Below are positions 31,069-40,614 of a stretch of DNA of 64,000 nucleotides, piece after piece (the first letter of the stretch is position 1; the number at the start of each line of letters is the position of its first letter). The stretch spans positions 245,354 through 309,353 of the forward strand of contig NZ_AOLM01000027.1 of the NCBI RefSeq assembly GCF_000337835.1. Direction: 5' to 3'. Both the position numbers and the translations under genes were made by a program. A model generated the notes under the pieces. It was not told where the DNA came from and did no database searches. It saw only the letters and a list, made by a program, of their open reading frames with translations. This DNA comes from Haloferax sulfurifontis ATCC BAA-897. GTDB taxonomy: Archaea; Halobacteriota; Halobacteria; Halobacteriales; Haloferacaceae.

Positions 31069-33198
31069 ATGGTGGAATTCACTCGGCGAACCCTCATGGC
31101 ATCGTCCGTCGCCGCCGCGCTGGGAGCGAGCGTGGCGGGCGTCGGTCAGGCGGCCGACCCCGACGACCCGAACACGCCGCGCGCACCGCTCGTGCGCGGC
31201 GAACTCAAGCGGTTTTCGACGACGGCGTTCGGCGCGGAAGTGACCGGTCCGTTCGTCTTCGGCGACGGGTCGCTCCTCTACAGCCTCCAGCACCCCGACC
31301 GCGAGAACCCCGCGCCCTACGACAGGGCGGCGGTCGGCTACTTCTCCGGCTTCCAGTTCTCGTTCGACGGCGAGAGCGACTTCGACGAGCTGTCGACGCC
31401 CGAGACGGACGCAGAGCGGCGGACGGTCCGGTCCGCCGCCGGCGACTACGAGATTCTGGCCCGCGAGCGCGACGTCATCAACGGCGGGTCGGAACTCCTC
31501 GGCGTGCCGCAGACGCCCGACGGAACGAACATCACGAGCGACCAGTTCAGCGGGTCGAAGTACGCCGACGCGGGCTACACCCCCGACTGCAACCAGTTCG
31601 TCGCCACGAACGACGAGGAGACCGAAGGCTACCTGTTCACCAACTGGGAGGCGAGTCCGGGTAACGTCTCGCGGATTCCGCTCAGTCGGGACGACGACGG
31701 CTCGTGGACCGCCGACCTCGAAAACGCGCTGAACCTCGCCAACACCGACGCCCTGCGCGACCTCGGGGGGACGCGAATCAACTGCTACGGCGACCTGAGC
31801 CCGTGGAACACGATGCTGTCGGCCGAGGAGAACTACGGCCACCCGCGCGTCTCGCTGACCGCGACGGTCGGCGACATCGTCGAGAAGGGGACGGGCAAGG
31901 GGCTCCGCGGCGCACACGAGTTCTGGAACCGACCCAACCCGACCGAGATTCAGGCGGCCGTCGACGACTACTACGGCGACGAGTCGTGGTTCGTCCAGAG
32001 CTACTGGGCGGTCGCGGGCGTCGAACTCCTCGCGTACTACCTCGGCGCGGAGCCGGTCGACCAGTCCGGCGACGGCAACGATCTGACGCCCATCGGCGAC
32101 GTCTACCCCAACCCGTACCGCTACGGCTACATCGTCGACGTCCGCGACCCGGCCGCCGAGACCCCCGAGCCGGTCAAGTACTACGTCATGGGACGGGCCG
32201 CGTGGGAGTGCCCCGACGTGCAGTCCGACGAGCGGACGGTCTACCTCGCCTCCGACGGCGACAGCAAGGGCGTCTACAAGTTCGTCGCCGACGAGCCGAT
32301 TCCGAGCTACGACGACCCGATGGACCTCGCCGGAACGCTCTACGCGCCGTACGTGACGAACCGCGACGCCGCGGTCGAAGCGCCCCCGGCAGACGTGAAC
32401 CTCGAAATCGAGTGGGTCGAACTCGGGCACGCGACCAACGCGGAAGTCGCGGCGTGGGTCGCGGAGTACGACGGCGTCACGCAGGTCGACTACCTCGAAA
32501 CCCACACGGACTGGGAGGAGGGCGACGAGGTGACTCCCGAACTCCTCGAAGCCGCCGACAGGGCGGTCGTCGAAAACGGCAACCGCGACTACGTCACCGA
32601 CGAGGAAATCGTCGAGTGGGCCGACCAGTACGAGGCGGCCGGTCCCGGTGGCGTGGACGAGAGACTCCGACGCGTCCCGTTCCTCGAAACCCGCGCGGCC
32701 GCGAAGGAAATCGGCGCGACCATCGAGTTCAACAAGGCCGAGGGCATCGACAGCGTCGACGGCGCGGAACCCGGCGACTACGTCTACTTCGGCATCTCCG
32801 AACTCAACGACGACATGTCGAACGACGCGGGCGACCTCCAGTTCCAGCGCGTCGACGGCGGCGTCGTCTACCGCGCGGAACTGGCGGCCGATTACAACGT
32901 CTCGACGCTCGAACCCGTCATCGTCGGCCCCGACGCGAGCGACCCCGCCGCCGTCGCCGACGACGCGCTCATCAACGTCGACAACCTCGACGTGATGGAC
33001 GACGGCCGCGTGCTCTGTTGCGAGGACGCCGACCAGTTCGGCCGCTCGTACAAAAACGACTGCCTCTACGTCTACACGCCCGAAGACGGCGACCGCGGCC
33101 ACGGGAACGACCCCGACGGCGACGACGCCGACAACCCGGGGCGAGGCGACGGTGACGGCACTCCGGGACGCGGCAACGGGAACGGAAACAGCGACTAA
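31069..33198 (+). CDS. PhoX-like (DUF839) secreted phosphatase
   Basis: 709 residues from the ATG at 31069. A Tat signal (EFTRRTLMASSVAAALGASVAGVGQA) directs export. The body is a beta-propeller of the DUF839/PhoX family: GYTPDCNQFVATNDEETEGYLFTNWE, LSPWNTMLSAEENYG, AAWECPDVQSDERTVYLASDGDSKGVYKFV and NVDNLDVMDDGRVLCCEDADQF. The Glu and Asp clusters fit calcium or iron ligands. PhoX enzymes release phosphate from organic phosphates outside the cell. An insert (about 440-570) of unknown role separates propeller blades. The C-terminus is a Gly/Asp/Asn-rich tail. A TATAAATC box is at about 31028. Confidence 0.82.
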   Translation: MVEFTRRTLMASSVAAALGASVAGVGQAADPDDPNTPRAPLVRGELKRFSTTAFGAEVTGPFVFGDGSLLYSLQHPDRENPAPYDRAAVGYFSGFQFSFDGESDFDELSTPETDAERRTVRSAAGDYEILARERDVINGGSELLGVPQTPDGTNITSDQFSGSKYADAGYTPDCNQFVATNDEETEGYLFTNWEASPGNVSRIPLSRDDDGSWTADLENALNLANTDALRDLGGTRINCYGDLSPWNTMLSAEENYGHPRVSLTATVGDIVEKGTGKGLRGAHEFWNRPNPTEIQAAVDDYYGDESWFVQSYWAVAGVELLAYYLGAEPVDQSGDGNDLTPIGDVYPNPYRYGYIVDVRDPAAETPEPVKYYVMGRAAWECPDVQSDERTVYLASDGDSKGVYKFVADEPIPSYDDPMDLAGTLYAPYVTNRDAAVEAPPADVNLEIEWVELGHATNAEVAAWVAEYDGVTQVDYLETHTDWEEGDEVTPELLEAADRAVVENGNRDYVTDEEIVEWADQYEAAGPGGVDERLRRVPFLETRAAAKEIGATIEFNKAEGIDSVDGAEPGDYVYFGISELNDDMSNDAGDLQFQRVDGGVVYRAELAADYNVSTLEPVIVGPDASDPAAVADDALINVDNLDVMDDGRVLCCEDADQFGRSYKNDCLYVYTPEDGDRGHGNDPDGDDADNPGRGDGDGTPGRGNGNGNSD

Positions 33199-33249
33199 CC
33201 CGCCTCGCTCGGACGCGGTTTTTTGTATTTAGAGAGACACGTCCGACCG

Positions 33250-33708
33250 ATGGTCCTCGAACGATTCGGTTCGGTACTCTCCCGCGAGGCCCGCGTCGTA
33301 GCCCGAAGCCCGCCGCTTTTGGGAGCGGTCACCGGGGCGTGGTTGATGCTCATCGCGCTGATGATGGGGCTCGAAGCGCACCTCGCCGTCGTCTGGTTTC
33401 TCGTCGTCGCGCCGACGGTGATGGCGCTGGCGTACGCCGGGCGGCGCGTCCGTCGCCGCGGACGCGGCGACCCCGACGGCGAAGGCGAGTGGACGGGGTC
33501 GGCGGACGGTTCCGGGTACGACCCGGTCGACGACGAGTCGGCCATCGAGCGACTGCGGGAGCGCTACGCCGCCGGCGAACTCTCCGACGAGGAGTTCGAG
33601 CGCCGCCTCGACAGACTGGTCGAGACCGAAGACCTCCTCGCCGGGTCGCAATCGCGGGCGCAGGCTCGGGCGACAGACGAGTCGGAACCGACTTTCGAGC
33701 GGAACTGA
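33250..33708 (+). CDS. Membrane protein with C-terminal SHOCT domain
   Basis: 152 residues from the ATG at 33250 (MVLERFGSVLSREARVV). Two hydrophobic helices lie in the first 65 residues, followed by a basic stretch (RRVRRRGRG), a Gly/Asp linker and the SHOCT motif SAIERLRERYAAGELSDEEFERRLDRL. SHOCT domains are short C-terminal helices thought to mediate oligomerisation. Similar haloarchaeal proteins are common; the role is unknown. Confidence 0.75.
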   Translation: MVLERFGSVLSREARVVARSPPLLGAVTGAWLMLIALMMGLEAHLAVVWFLVVAPTVMALAYAGRRVRRRGRGDPDGEGEWTGSADGSGYDPVDDESAIERLRERYAAGELSDEEFERRLDRLVETEDLLAGSQSRAQARATDESEPTFERN

Positions 33709-33760
33709 AGCCGATTCGAGACCGAAAAAGCCACAACGCTCGACCGAGTTCGGGACGACT

Positions 33761-34009
33761 ATGCGTAGTTCACTCGTCGACGTGCTCCCGGACCTCCTCG
33801 AACTCCTCGTCTTCGGCCTCGGCAGTGCGGGGCTTTCCCTCGCCGGCGCGTACATCGAGCGCTTCGCGTTCGTCACCTTCGAACAGGGCAACGTCGAAAT
33901 CGCCGCGTGGGCGGTCGTGATGGGCGCGGTGGCGCTGTACTTCGCGTACAACGTCGGGGCCGACAAGGTCCGCCCGAAGCTCCGAGACGTTCGCGCCGCG
34001 CTCGCGTAA
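33761..34009 (+). CDS. Small membrane protein
   Basis: 82 residues with two or three hydrophobic helices (LLELLVFGLGSAGLSLAGAYIERFAF and IAAWAVVMGAVALYFAYNV) and a basic C-terminus (ADKVRPKLRDVRAALA) that suggests the tail faces the cytoplasm. The gene lies between the SHOCT protein gene and the duplicated pitA tail. No family recognised. Confidence 0.62.
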   Translation: MRSSLVDVLPDLLELLVFGLGSAGLSLAGAYIERFAFVTFEQGNVEIAAWAVVMGAVALYFAYNVGADKVRPKLRDVRAALA

Positions 34010-34021
34010 AAAGCCGCGTCC

Positions 34022-34232
34022 CTATTTTGACGTTCGACTGACTCGGGCGAGGAAGACGTGTCGCGGCCGGTCCGCCAGCACGTACACGCCACCTTTTCGT
34101 GCGCTCGCTCCGCTCGCTGGCAAAGTCTGGACCAAAAAGGTTCGTCACCCCCGTATGGGGGTTCCTCACCCCGCTCCCGATGGTCGCGGAGCTACGCTAA
34201 GAACACGTGTCGCGGCCGGTCCGCCAGCACGT
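34022..34232. repeat. Duplicated 3' end of pitA with a 121-base insert
   Basis: A 28-base stretch at 34056-34083 is repeated exactly at 34205-34232. On the minus strand both encode LADRPRHVF. In the distal copy the frame goes on as LARVSRTSK and then stops, which looks like the older gene end. The insert between the copies (34084-34204) contains a CCCCC-GTAT-GGGGG hairpin (34148-34161) and a GA/TC-rich palindrome at 34095-34140 like those near tRNA-Gly. Confidence 0.7.
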
Positions 34233-35721
34233 CGCGGCCCCACTGGACCGTGTCGCGGAACGCGTCCGAGCGGAAGAACTCCATCGCGTCGTCCTGCGAG
34301 CGCCACTGGCTGGCGATGAACATGTCGTCTTCGTCCTCGACGTTGACCATCAGGTCCGTGTCGAAGTGGCCGTCCATCTCTTCGAGGAGGCCGCCGACGG
34401 TGCCGAACTTCTCGACGAAGTCGCCGCGGTGTTCGGACTTGACGGTGTAGAACATCCCCATCGTGCCGAAGCCGGACTCCTCGCCGGCGCGCTCGACGAT
34501 GCCGGGAAGCTCCGAGAGGAAGCCCGCGGCGGTCTCGGCGGCCGACGCCGTCTCCCAGATGGAGACGACGGCGACCCGACCGCGCTCGTTGGCCTCGTAG
34601 ACGGCCGTCTTGACGTGCGTCGGGTAGTGGTCGAAGTTGCCCCGGAGGCCCTCGACCTCGTCGAACAGCTCGTCGGCGTCGGCCTCGGAGTAGAGGACCG
34701 TCGCGTACACGTCCTCGCCGTGGGGCTTGCCGGCGTAGATGTTCAGGTCTTCGAGCTGTCCCCGGATGTCCTCGTCGGCGCTCTCGTCGCCGCCGTCGTC
34801 GCCGTGGTGGTGTCCACCGTCGTCGCCGTCGCCGTGGTGCTGTCCGCCTTCGCCGCCGTGATGGTGTCCGTCGCCGCCGTGGTGGTGGCCACCCTCGCCG
34901 TGCGCGTGCGCGCCGTGGTGGGACTCGTCTTCGAACTCGCTGGTCGGGACGCCGTCGCCCGCGAGGAACGCGCCGAGGTCAGACGGCGGGAAGCGCCGCC
35001 CGACGTAGAACTGGCCGAACTCGCCGTACTTCGAGGACACCTCGTCGAAGCGCATCTCGTAGACGATGTCCTTGATGTCGGTCGGGTCGTCGCCGAACAG
35101 CGTGACGCCCCACTCGTAGTCGTCGAAGCCGACCGAGGAGGCGATGACCTGCTTGATTTTCCCGGCGTACTGCCGGCCGGTGTCGCCGTGGGTGGACATC
35201 AGGTCGCGGCGCTCGTCGAACGAGAGGTCGTACCAGTTGTGCTCCTCGCCGCGGCGCTTCGACATCGGGTAGAAGGACATGTAGGTGTCCTCGGGGATGT
35301 CAGGTTTGAGCTTGCCCTCGATGTAGCGGAGCAGGCCGGTGTCGATGTCCTCCTCGTTGCCCTCGAAGTAGTCGTCCGAGACGTAGCCGGACACCTCGGT
35401 GACGGAGACGTAGGAGGTCGGCTGTTCGGTGAAGGCCGCGAGCGCGGTCTGCTCGAACTGCCGTTCGGCGCGCGAGACGTCGTCCAGCGTCGGCCGGAAG
35501 TGGACGACCACGAAGTCCGCCTTGTGGCCGAGGACGGAGAAGACGGCGGACGCGCCCGCCTCGGCGTCCTCGACCGCCTCGTGGGCGTCGAGGTACGCGA
35601 CGCCCTCCTCGATTGCGCGGCGGCGCTCGTGTTCGGGCGCGTCACGCCACGCGTCCCAGTCGACGGTTCGGAAGTCGTGCAGCGCGAACCAGCCCTCGTC
35701 GGTCTGTGGGGCCTCTACCAT
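34192..35721 (-). CDS. pitA: PitA: chlorite dismutase-like heme protein fused to an ABM domain
   Basis: 509 residues. Residues about 1-255 form a chlorite dismutase/HemQ-type domain (YVSVTEVSGYVSDDYF, YMSFYPMSKRRGEEHNWYDL, QVIASSVGFDDYEWGVTLFGDDPTDIKDIVYEMR), which binds heme or coproheme. A very His-rich linker (about 265-312) follows, perhaps metal-binding, then an antibiotic-biosynthesis-monooxygenase-like domain (about 320-509). This fusion is a haloarchaeal hallmark; roles in coproheme decarboxylation are discussed for relatives. The last codons are TTC TTA GCG TAG; the rare TTA comes from the duplicated-tail insertion, so the C-terminus has been rebuilt. Confidence 0.92.
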   Translation of the reverse strand: MVEAPQTDEGWFALHDFRTVDWDAWRDAPEHERRRAIEEGVAYLDAHEAVEDAEAGASAVFSVLGHKADFVVVHFRPTLDDVSRAERQFEQTALAAFTEQPTSYVSVTEVSGYVSDDYFEGNEEDIDTGLLRYIEGKLKPDIPEDTYMSFYPMSKRRGEEHNWYDLSFDERRDLMSTHGDTGRQYAGKIKQVIASSVGFDDYEWGVTLFGDDPTDIKDIVYEMRFDEVSSKYGEFGQFYVGRRFPPSDLGAFLAGDGVPTSEFEDESHHGAHAHGEGGHHHGGDGHHHGGEGGQHHGDGDDGGHHHGDDGGDESADEDIRGQLEDLNIYAGKPHGEDVYATVLYSEADADELFDEVEGLRGNFDHYPTHVKTAVYEANERGRVAVVSIWETASAAETAAGFLSELPGIVERAGEESGFGTMGMFYTVKSEHRGDFVEKFGTVGGLLEEMDGHFDTDLMVNVEDEDDMFIASQWRSQDDAMEFFRSDAFRDTVQWGRDVLADRPRHVFLA

Positions 35722-35847
35722 ACCGTGGCCTAGGGAGTCATCCGGTATTGAAGTTGCGAGTCGTTTTCGCGGTTCGAGAACCGTCGAGGGACGGCGGGTC
35801 AGCCCCGAGCGGAGGGGAACGGAGGGCCGTCTCGCCGACCGGGATGC

Positions 35848-37632
35848 TCAGCCGAGGAGCGTCGGCCCGAATATCATGAGCACGAGCGACGCGAGCATCG
35901 TGAGGCCGACGGAGGTCGTGATGGTCCGGACGACGGTGTGGGGGTCGTCGACGGGGAGCCGCGAGACGACGGCCTCGGCCGAGGTCCGCAGGATGCGACC
36001 GCCGTCGAGCGGGTAGCCGGGGATGCAGTTGAAAAGCCCCAGTTGGAGGTTTATCCACGCCGTCCAAAACAGGACGTTAGCGAAGATGAAGACGCCGCCG
36101 CCGAGGAAGCCGAGCGGGCCGCCGACCTGATAGAAGTTGACGACCTGTCCGGTGAAGCCGGGGAAGTTCGGAATCCCGAGGACGACCGACGCGAGGGGCA
36201 ACAGCAGTGACACGTAGACGAGCTGGAGGGGCGACCCGGCGAAGGCGGTCGCGAGGCCGCCGTCGCCGCCGTCACCGCCGAGAAGCGAGAGGTACGTCCC
36301 CGCGGGGTACTCCTGCGTGCCGAAGTCCGTCAGGACCAGGCCGCTCGTCCCCTGGAAGATTCTGACGCCGAGGAAGCCGTTGCCGTCCTGGTCGTTCGTG
36401 CCGAGCGTCACCTGCACCGTCTCGAAGCCGCCGTCGCGATAGACTTCGACGGGCACCGTCTGGTCGGGGTCAGTCCGGTCGAGCGCCTGCTGAAGCTCCG
36501 TCGAGGAGGTGATTCGCTCGCCGTCGAACGACGAGACGATGAGGGGTTGGGTCGTTCCCGTGGCGTTGTACAGCGGTTGGTTCTCGGAAACCACCGTGAT
36601 GTACGCACCGACTGGGATGGTGCGCTCGCCGGCGGAGGTGTCGAGGCGGGCGAACCGCGAGTCGCCGACGGCCGACTCGAAGTCGGCGCGCGTCGAGACG
36701 GCGGTCCCGTTGACCGCGGTCACGCGAATCGGGTCGGTCCCGGACTCGACGGTGAGGTTCGCGGGGTTGCCTTCGACGGAGCCGGCGACGACGAGTTCGC
36801 GCGTGACCGAGACGGTCCGCTCGCCGTCGAGTTCGACCGACACCGTCCCCGCGTCGGTCGCGAGGAGCGCGGCGTCGAGTTCCCGCGTCGTGTTGACCGG
36901 CGTGCCCTCGATAGCGGTCACGCGGTCGCCGCCCGAGATACCTGCCGCGTCGGCCGGCGACCCGGCGTACGCCCCGGAGACGGCGACGCCCGGCGCGACC
37001 GAGATAGAGCCGATGACCGGGCCGAAAAGCAGGGCGAACGCGACCAGCGTGACGGCGAAGTTGTTCGTCACGCCGGCGGCGAACATCCGCGACTTGCCGC
37101 CGCGGTCGGCGCGGCGCTGGCTCTCCTCGGAGGGTTCGACGAACGCCCCCACGGGGAGTATCGTCAGGAGGACGATTCCCATCGACTCCACGTCGATGCC
37201 CTCGACGCGGCTGAGGACGCCGTGGCCGCCCTCGTGGACGACGAGGCCGACGAGGAGGCCGAAGAGGATTTCCGGCGCGACCGAAAGCGGGAGGAAGTCG
37301 TTGACGCCGGGGATGACGAGGAAGTTCTGCGGCTGGTTCACCTGCGTCGGGGCGGGCGGGTTCTGGAGGATGACGACCGCCTGATAGACGAGGAGGACGA
37401 ACGTCCCGACCATGATGACGAGGGCGATGCCGAGGCCGACGTTGCTCCACGCCCGCCAGAACCGCTTGGGGGCGGCGATTCTGTCGAGGAGTTCGCGGCC
37501 GCGACGGGTGTGGACCGTCGTGAGGGGACCCTGGACGCGGACGTACTCGGGGAGGATACCGCGAGCACGCAACAGCGCCGCGAGGAGAGAGTAGGCGATG
37601 AAGCCGGCGAGAACCCAAAGCAGCGTGTTCAT
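35848..37632 (-). CDS. M50 site-2 protease with PDZ domains
   Basis: 594 residues from the ATG at 37632. The zinc site is HEGGH (133-137) inside a membrane helix, with the third ligand in NCIPGYPLDGGR near the C-terminus. Two PDZ-like regions lie between (GSPADAAGISGGDRVTAIEGTPV and RVTAVNGTAVSTRADFESAV). Several hydrophobic helices surround the active site. Enzymes of this kind cut membrane-bound regulators such as anti-sigma-like factors within the bilayer. Targets here are unknown. The gene is single, converging neither on pitA nor on others. Confidence 0.9.
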   Translation of the reverse strand: MNTLLWVLAGFIAYSLLAALLRARGILPEYVRVQGPLTTVHTRRGRELLDRIAAPKRFWRAWSNVGLGIALVIMVGTFVLLVYQAVVILQNPPAPTQVNQPQNFLVIPGVNDFLPLSVAPEILFGLLVGLVVHEGGHGVLSRVEGIDVESMGIVLLTILPVGAFVEPSEESQRRADRGGKSRMFAAGVTNNFAVTLVAFALLFGPVIGSISVAPGVAVSGAYAGSPADAAGISGGDRVTAIEGTPVNTTRELDAALLATDAGTVSVELDGERTVSVTRELVVAGSVEGNPANLTVESGTDPIRVTAVNGTAVSTRADFESAVGDSRFARLDTSAGERTIPVGAYITVVSENQPLYNATGTTQPLIVSSFDGERITSSTELQQALDRTDPDQTVPVEVYRDGGFETVQVTLGTNDQDGNGFLGVRIFQGTSGLVLTDFGTQEYPAGTYLSLLGGDGGDGGLATAFAGSPLQLVYVSLLLPLASVVLGIPNFPGFTGQVVNFYQVGGPLGFLGGGVFIFANVLFWTAWINLQLGLFNCIPGYPLDGGRILRTSAEAVVSRLPVDDPHTVVRTITTSVGLTMLASLVLMIFGPTLLG

Positions 37633-37767
37633 CGCCCGAAGGGAAGCGGCGCGCGCCAAAAGGCGTTCGGGTTACGGTACCACCGTTCGGGTCACGGTAC
37701 CCCGTTCGACGAGCGCGAGCGGGGTCGCGGTCGGGAGCGCCGACCCGGCCCGCGACCGAGAGTCGGG

Positions 37768-38223
37768 TTACTCGTCGTCGTCGCCGGGCGACTCGATTTC
37801 GACTTCGACCGCGCCGTCGTCGTCCGCGTCGGTCTCCTCGTCGGTCGCGTCGGCAGTCTCGTCCGCCTCGTCCGCCTCGTCGTCGGACGCGGCGTCCTCA
37901 GTCTCCTCCTCGGGGTCGTGTTCGACGGTGACCGTGGCGTCCTCGTCGCCGGTCGCGTCGTCGGCCGCCGTCTCGCCCCCGGCGGGGTCGTCGGCGAGCG
38001 CGATGTCGGTAAAGGAGTCGCCGGACGACGAGCGAAGCCGAGAGACGGCGTAGGCGACGCCCACGAGGAGCAACGCGACGAGGAGCAGACGGCCCCACGA
38101 GCGGCCGCCCGAGGAGTCGTCGTCGACGGCCGCCTGTTCGGAGTCGGCGTCGAACTCCTCCAGTTCGACGTCGAATTCGTCTTGCGATTCCTCCACGGAC
38201 CGGATGAAGTCGATGAGAGACAT
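37768..38223 (-). CDS. Single-helix membrane protein with long acidic tail
   Basis: 151 residues from the ATG at 38223 (MSLIDFIRSVEESQDEFDVEL). One hydrophobic helix (WGRLLLVALLLVGVAYAV, about 43-60) follows a short N-terminal domain. The C-terminal 85 residues are extremely rich in Asp, Glu, Ala and Thr, as in many haloarchaeal surface proteins. No family recognised. The gene diverges from the LURP-one-like gene. Confidence 0.65.
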   Translation of the reverse strand: MSLIDFIRSVEESQDEFDVELEEFDADSEQAAVDDDSSGGRSWGRLLLVALLLVGVAYAVSRLRSSSGDSFTDIALADDPAGGETAADDATGDEDATVTVEHDPEEETEDAASDDEADEADETADATDEETDADDDGAVEVEIESPGDDDE

Positions 38224-38354
38224 GTGAACTGTGATGCGGCGAGGCCGCGGTAGGCGTCGTTCACGGGGGAACGGGCCCGTCTCACCGTACGCGCGTCGGG
38301 GACATAAGTCGTCCCCCAGAAGGGTTTTAGCCACCCCGGCGACCAACGGGAACC

Positions 38355-38894
38355 GTGTTCGACAGTTCCCGCTACGAGGTCCGACAGAAGGTGTCCATCG
38401 GCAACAACTACGTCGTCTACGAGGGCGACGACCCCGTCCTCTCGGCGAAGCAAAAGAAGTTCAAACTGAAGGAGGACTTCCGGCTGAACGACCACGACAC
38501 CGGCGAAGAGCGCTTCCGCGTCAAGGCCGACAGCGTCCTCGACGTGTCGGCCGCCTACGACATCGTCGACAGTCGGACCGGCGAGCGCGTCGGCGCGGTC
38601 AAACGCGGCGCGTTCTCGTTCGCCAGACACACCTACCAACTGCTCGGCCCCGACGGGTCGGTCACGGGGCGAATCGTCGAGGACAGCGTCCCGATGGCGG
38701 TCGCCAGACGACTCGTCACGACGCTCATTCCCTTCTCGTACCGCATCGAGGACGCGACGGGAGAGTCGGTCGGCGCGGTAGACGGGCAGTTCTCGCTCCG
38801 AGACAAGTACACCGTCGACGTGGACCGCGAGCGAATCGACCCGCGGCTCGCCGTCGTCGGCGCGGTCGTCATAGACGCTATCGAAGAGAACTGA
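38355..38894 (+). CDS. LURP-one-related/scramblase-like protein
   Basis: 179 residues from a GTG at 38355, with a TTTTAG box about 27 bases upstream (leaderless). The repeated beta-strand pattern (YEVRQKVSIGNNYVVYEGDD, FRVKADSVLDVSAAYDIVDSRTGERVGAV, YRIEDATGESVGAVDGQF) fits the tubby-like LURP-one/phospholipid-scramblase barrel. The family is of uncertain function in prokaryotes. Confidence 0.72.
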   Translation: MFDSSRYEVRQKVSIGNNYVVYEGDDPVLSAKQKKFKLKEDFRLNDHDTGEERFRVKADSVLDVSAAYDIVDSRTGERVGAVKRGAFSFARHTYQLLGPDGSVTGRIVEDSVPMAVARRLVTTLIPFSYRIEDATGESVGAVDGQFSLRDKYTVDVDRERIDPRLAVVGAVVIDAIEEN

Positions 38895-38942
38895 CGGTCC
38901 GGGTGAGGGCGACGGCGACGACGAGGGGAGAGGGGCGAGGAG

Positions 38943-40613
38943 TCAGTCCTCGCGGCGGAGTCGCGTGACGACGAAGTCGCGCTCCAGCTCGCCGAGGAAC
39001 TCGCCGAGTCGCGGCCCCTGTTCGGCGTCGAAAAACAGCCGGTAGCCGGCGGCGAAGAAGTCGCCCATCTCGATGTCGTGGCGGCGCGCCGTCTCGTAGA
39101 TTTCGCCCTGAATCGCCTCGCCGTCGTGGCCCTCCGCAACGAAGTCCGCGAGGTCGTCGAGGGCGGCCTCGACCGCGGGCTCGAAGTCGAACTCGGGGAG
39201 GTCGACCTGCAGGCGGTAGTTGTACTGGTTGTCCATCTTCTCGGCCCAGCGGCGGGCGCGTTCGACCCGGCCGAGCGCCTCTTCGACCACCTCGTCGGGG
39301 GTGTCCTCGTCGAAGAAGCCCTCGTTGCGGGCCATCTTGACGCGCAGGTCCTCGTCGTCGGTCATGCCGAGGACGGCCGCGAACGTGTACGGGAGCCGAA
39401 CCCGGTCCTCGCGGACCTCGTCGACGACGAACGGGTAGGCGCGCTCGGCGAAGCGGGTCAGGCTCTCGTCGTCGACCTCGCCGAAGGAGGCGCGCTCGAA
39501 GCGGTCGAAGTCGTCGACGAGCTGGTCGAGCCGCGTGAGGTCGAGGTCGCGGGCCTTCCGCGGGTTGAGCGCGAAGAAGTACCGGAGCACCTCGGGTTCG
39601 AGCAGGTCGAGCATCTCCGCGACGGTGACGATGTTGCCGGCCGACGACGACAGCGCCTCGCCGTTGAGCGTGAACCACTCGTACACCATCGGCACCGGCG
39701 GCTCGATTCCGAGGACGTTCTCGGCGATGTCCTTGCCGGAGGGCCACGAGCCCTCGGCGTGGTCCTTGCCGAACGGCTCGAAGTCGACGCCGAGGACCTG
39801 CCACTGGCCGGGCCACTCGAAGCGCCACGGGAGCTTGCCCTCGCGGAACGTCGCGGTCCCCTCGTGGCCACAGCCGTCGATGGTGTTGTCGCCGACGGTC
39901 ATGTCGGTACAGACGTAGTCGACGGTGCCGGCGTCGAGGTCGACGGCCGTGACCGTCTCCGTGATTTTGCCGCATTCGGCGCAGACGGGGTTGAAGGGGA
40001 CGTAGTCCTCGTCGACCTTCGACTGGTACTCGCCCAGCACCTCGCGGGCGGTGTCGGCGTGTTCGAGGACGTGTTCGACCACGGGGTCGAAGTCGCCGTT
40101 GTCGTACAGTTCGGTGTTGGAAATCATCTCCACCGGGACGCCGAGGCGGTCGGCGTCGGCCTTCAGGAGCGCCGCGAAGTGCGCCGCGTAGGACTCGGCC
40201 TCGCCGAACGGGTCCGGAATCGACGTGTACGGCTTGCCGAGGTTGCGGCCGAGCGCGCCGGCGTCGACCTCGCCCAGCCCGACGATGTTGCCGTCGGCGT
40301 CCGCGAGCTTTCGCGGGAGCTTCCGGAGCGGGTCTTTGTCGTCGCTGGTGAACACCTGCCGGACCTCGTGGCCGCGCTCGCGGAGCACCTCGGCGACGAA
40401 GTAGCCGCGCATAATCTCGTTGAAGTTGCCGAGGTGGGCCACGCCCGAGGGGGAGACGCCGCCCTTGACGACGACCGGCTCGTCGGGGTCGCGGGCCTCG
40501 ATTTCGTCGGCGACCTCGTCGGCCCAGAAGCCGTGGTGGGCGGCGTCCGCGTCGCCGTCGCCGTCGGTCGCGCCCGCGGCGGCGTCGCCGCGAGAGGGGT
40601 CGTTCGTCGCCAT
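38943..40613 (-). CDS. lysS: Lysyl-tRNA synthetase, class I
   Basis: 556 residues. The HIGH-like site is GGVSPSGVAHLGNF (about 51-64) and the KMSKS equivalent is SSSAGNIVT, typical of class I LysRS. Zinc-binding segments are CAECGKIT and CTDMTVGDNTIDGCGH. The C-terminal helical anticodon-binding cage is acidic. It charges tRNA-Lys, including the intron-bearing tRNA-Lys gene seen near the end of the window. The start abuts the UMP kinase stop. Confidence 0.95.
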   Translation of the reverse strand: MATNDPSRGDAAAGATDGDGDADAAHHGFWADEVADEIEARDPDEPVVVKGGVSPSGVAHLGNFNEIMRGYFVAEVLRERGHEVRQVFTSDDKDPLRKLPRKLADADGNIVGLGEVDAGALGRNLGKPYTSIPDPFGEAESYAAHFAALLKADADRLGVPVEMISNTELYDNGDFDPVVEHVLEHADTAREVLGEYQSKVDEDYVPFNPVCAECGKITETVTAVDLDAGTVDYVCTDMTVGDNTIDGCGHEGTATFREGKLPWRFEWPGQWQVLGVDFEPFGKDHAEGSWPSGKDIAENVLGIEPPVPMVYEWFTLNGEALSSSAGNIVTVAEMLDLLEPEVLRYFFALNPRKARDLDLTRLDQLVDDFDRFERASFGEVDDESLTRFAERAYPFVVDEVREDRVRLPYTFAAVLGMTDDEDLRVKMARNEGFFDEDTPDEVVEEALGRVERARRWAEKMDNQYNYRLQVDLPEFDFEPAVEAALDDLADFVAEGHDGEAIQGEIYETARRHDIEMGDFFAAGYRLFFDAEQGPRLGEFLGELERDFVVTRLRRED

Positions 40614-40614
40614 C

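Noticed and set aside
31036..33102. A 688-codon minus-strand frame opposite the PhoX-like gene.
   Set aside because: It is antisense to a gene with a Tat signal and propeller motifs; the peptide is Val/Arg-rich and without domains.
34207..35733. A 508-codon plus-strand frame opposite pitA.
   Set aside because: It is a mirror of the pitA frame in high-GC DNA; pitA has clear domains.
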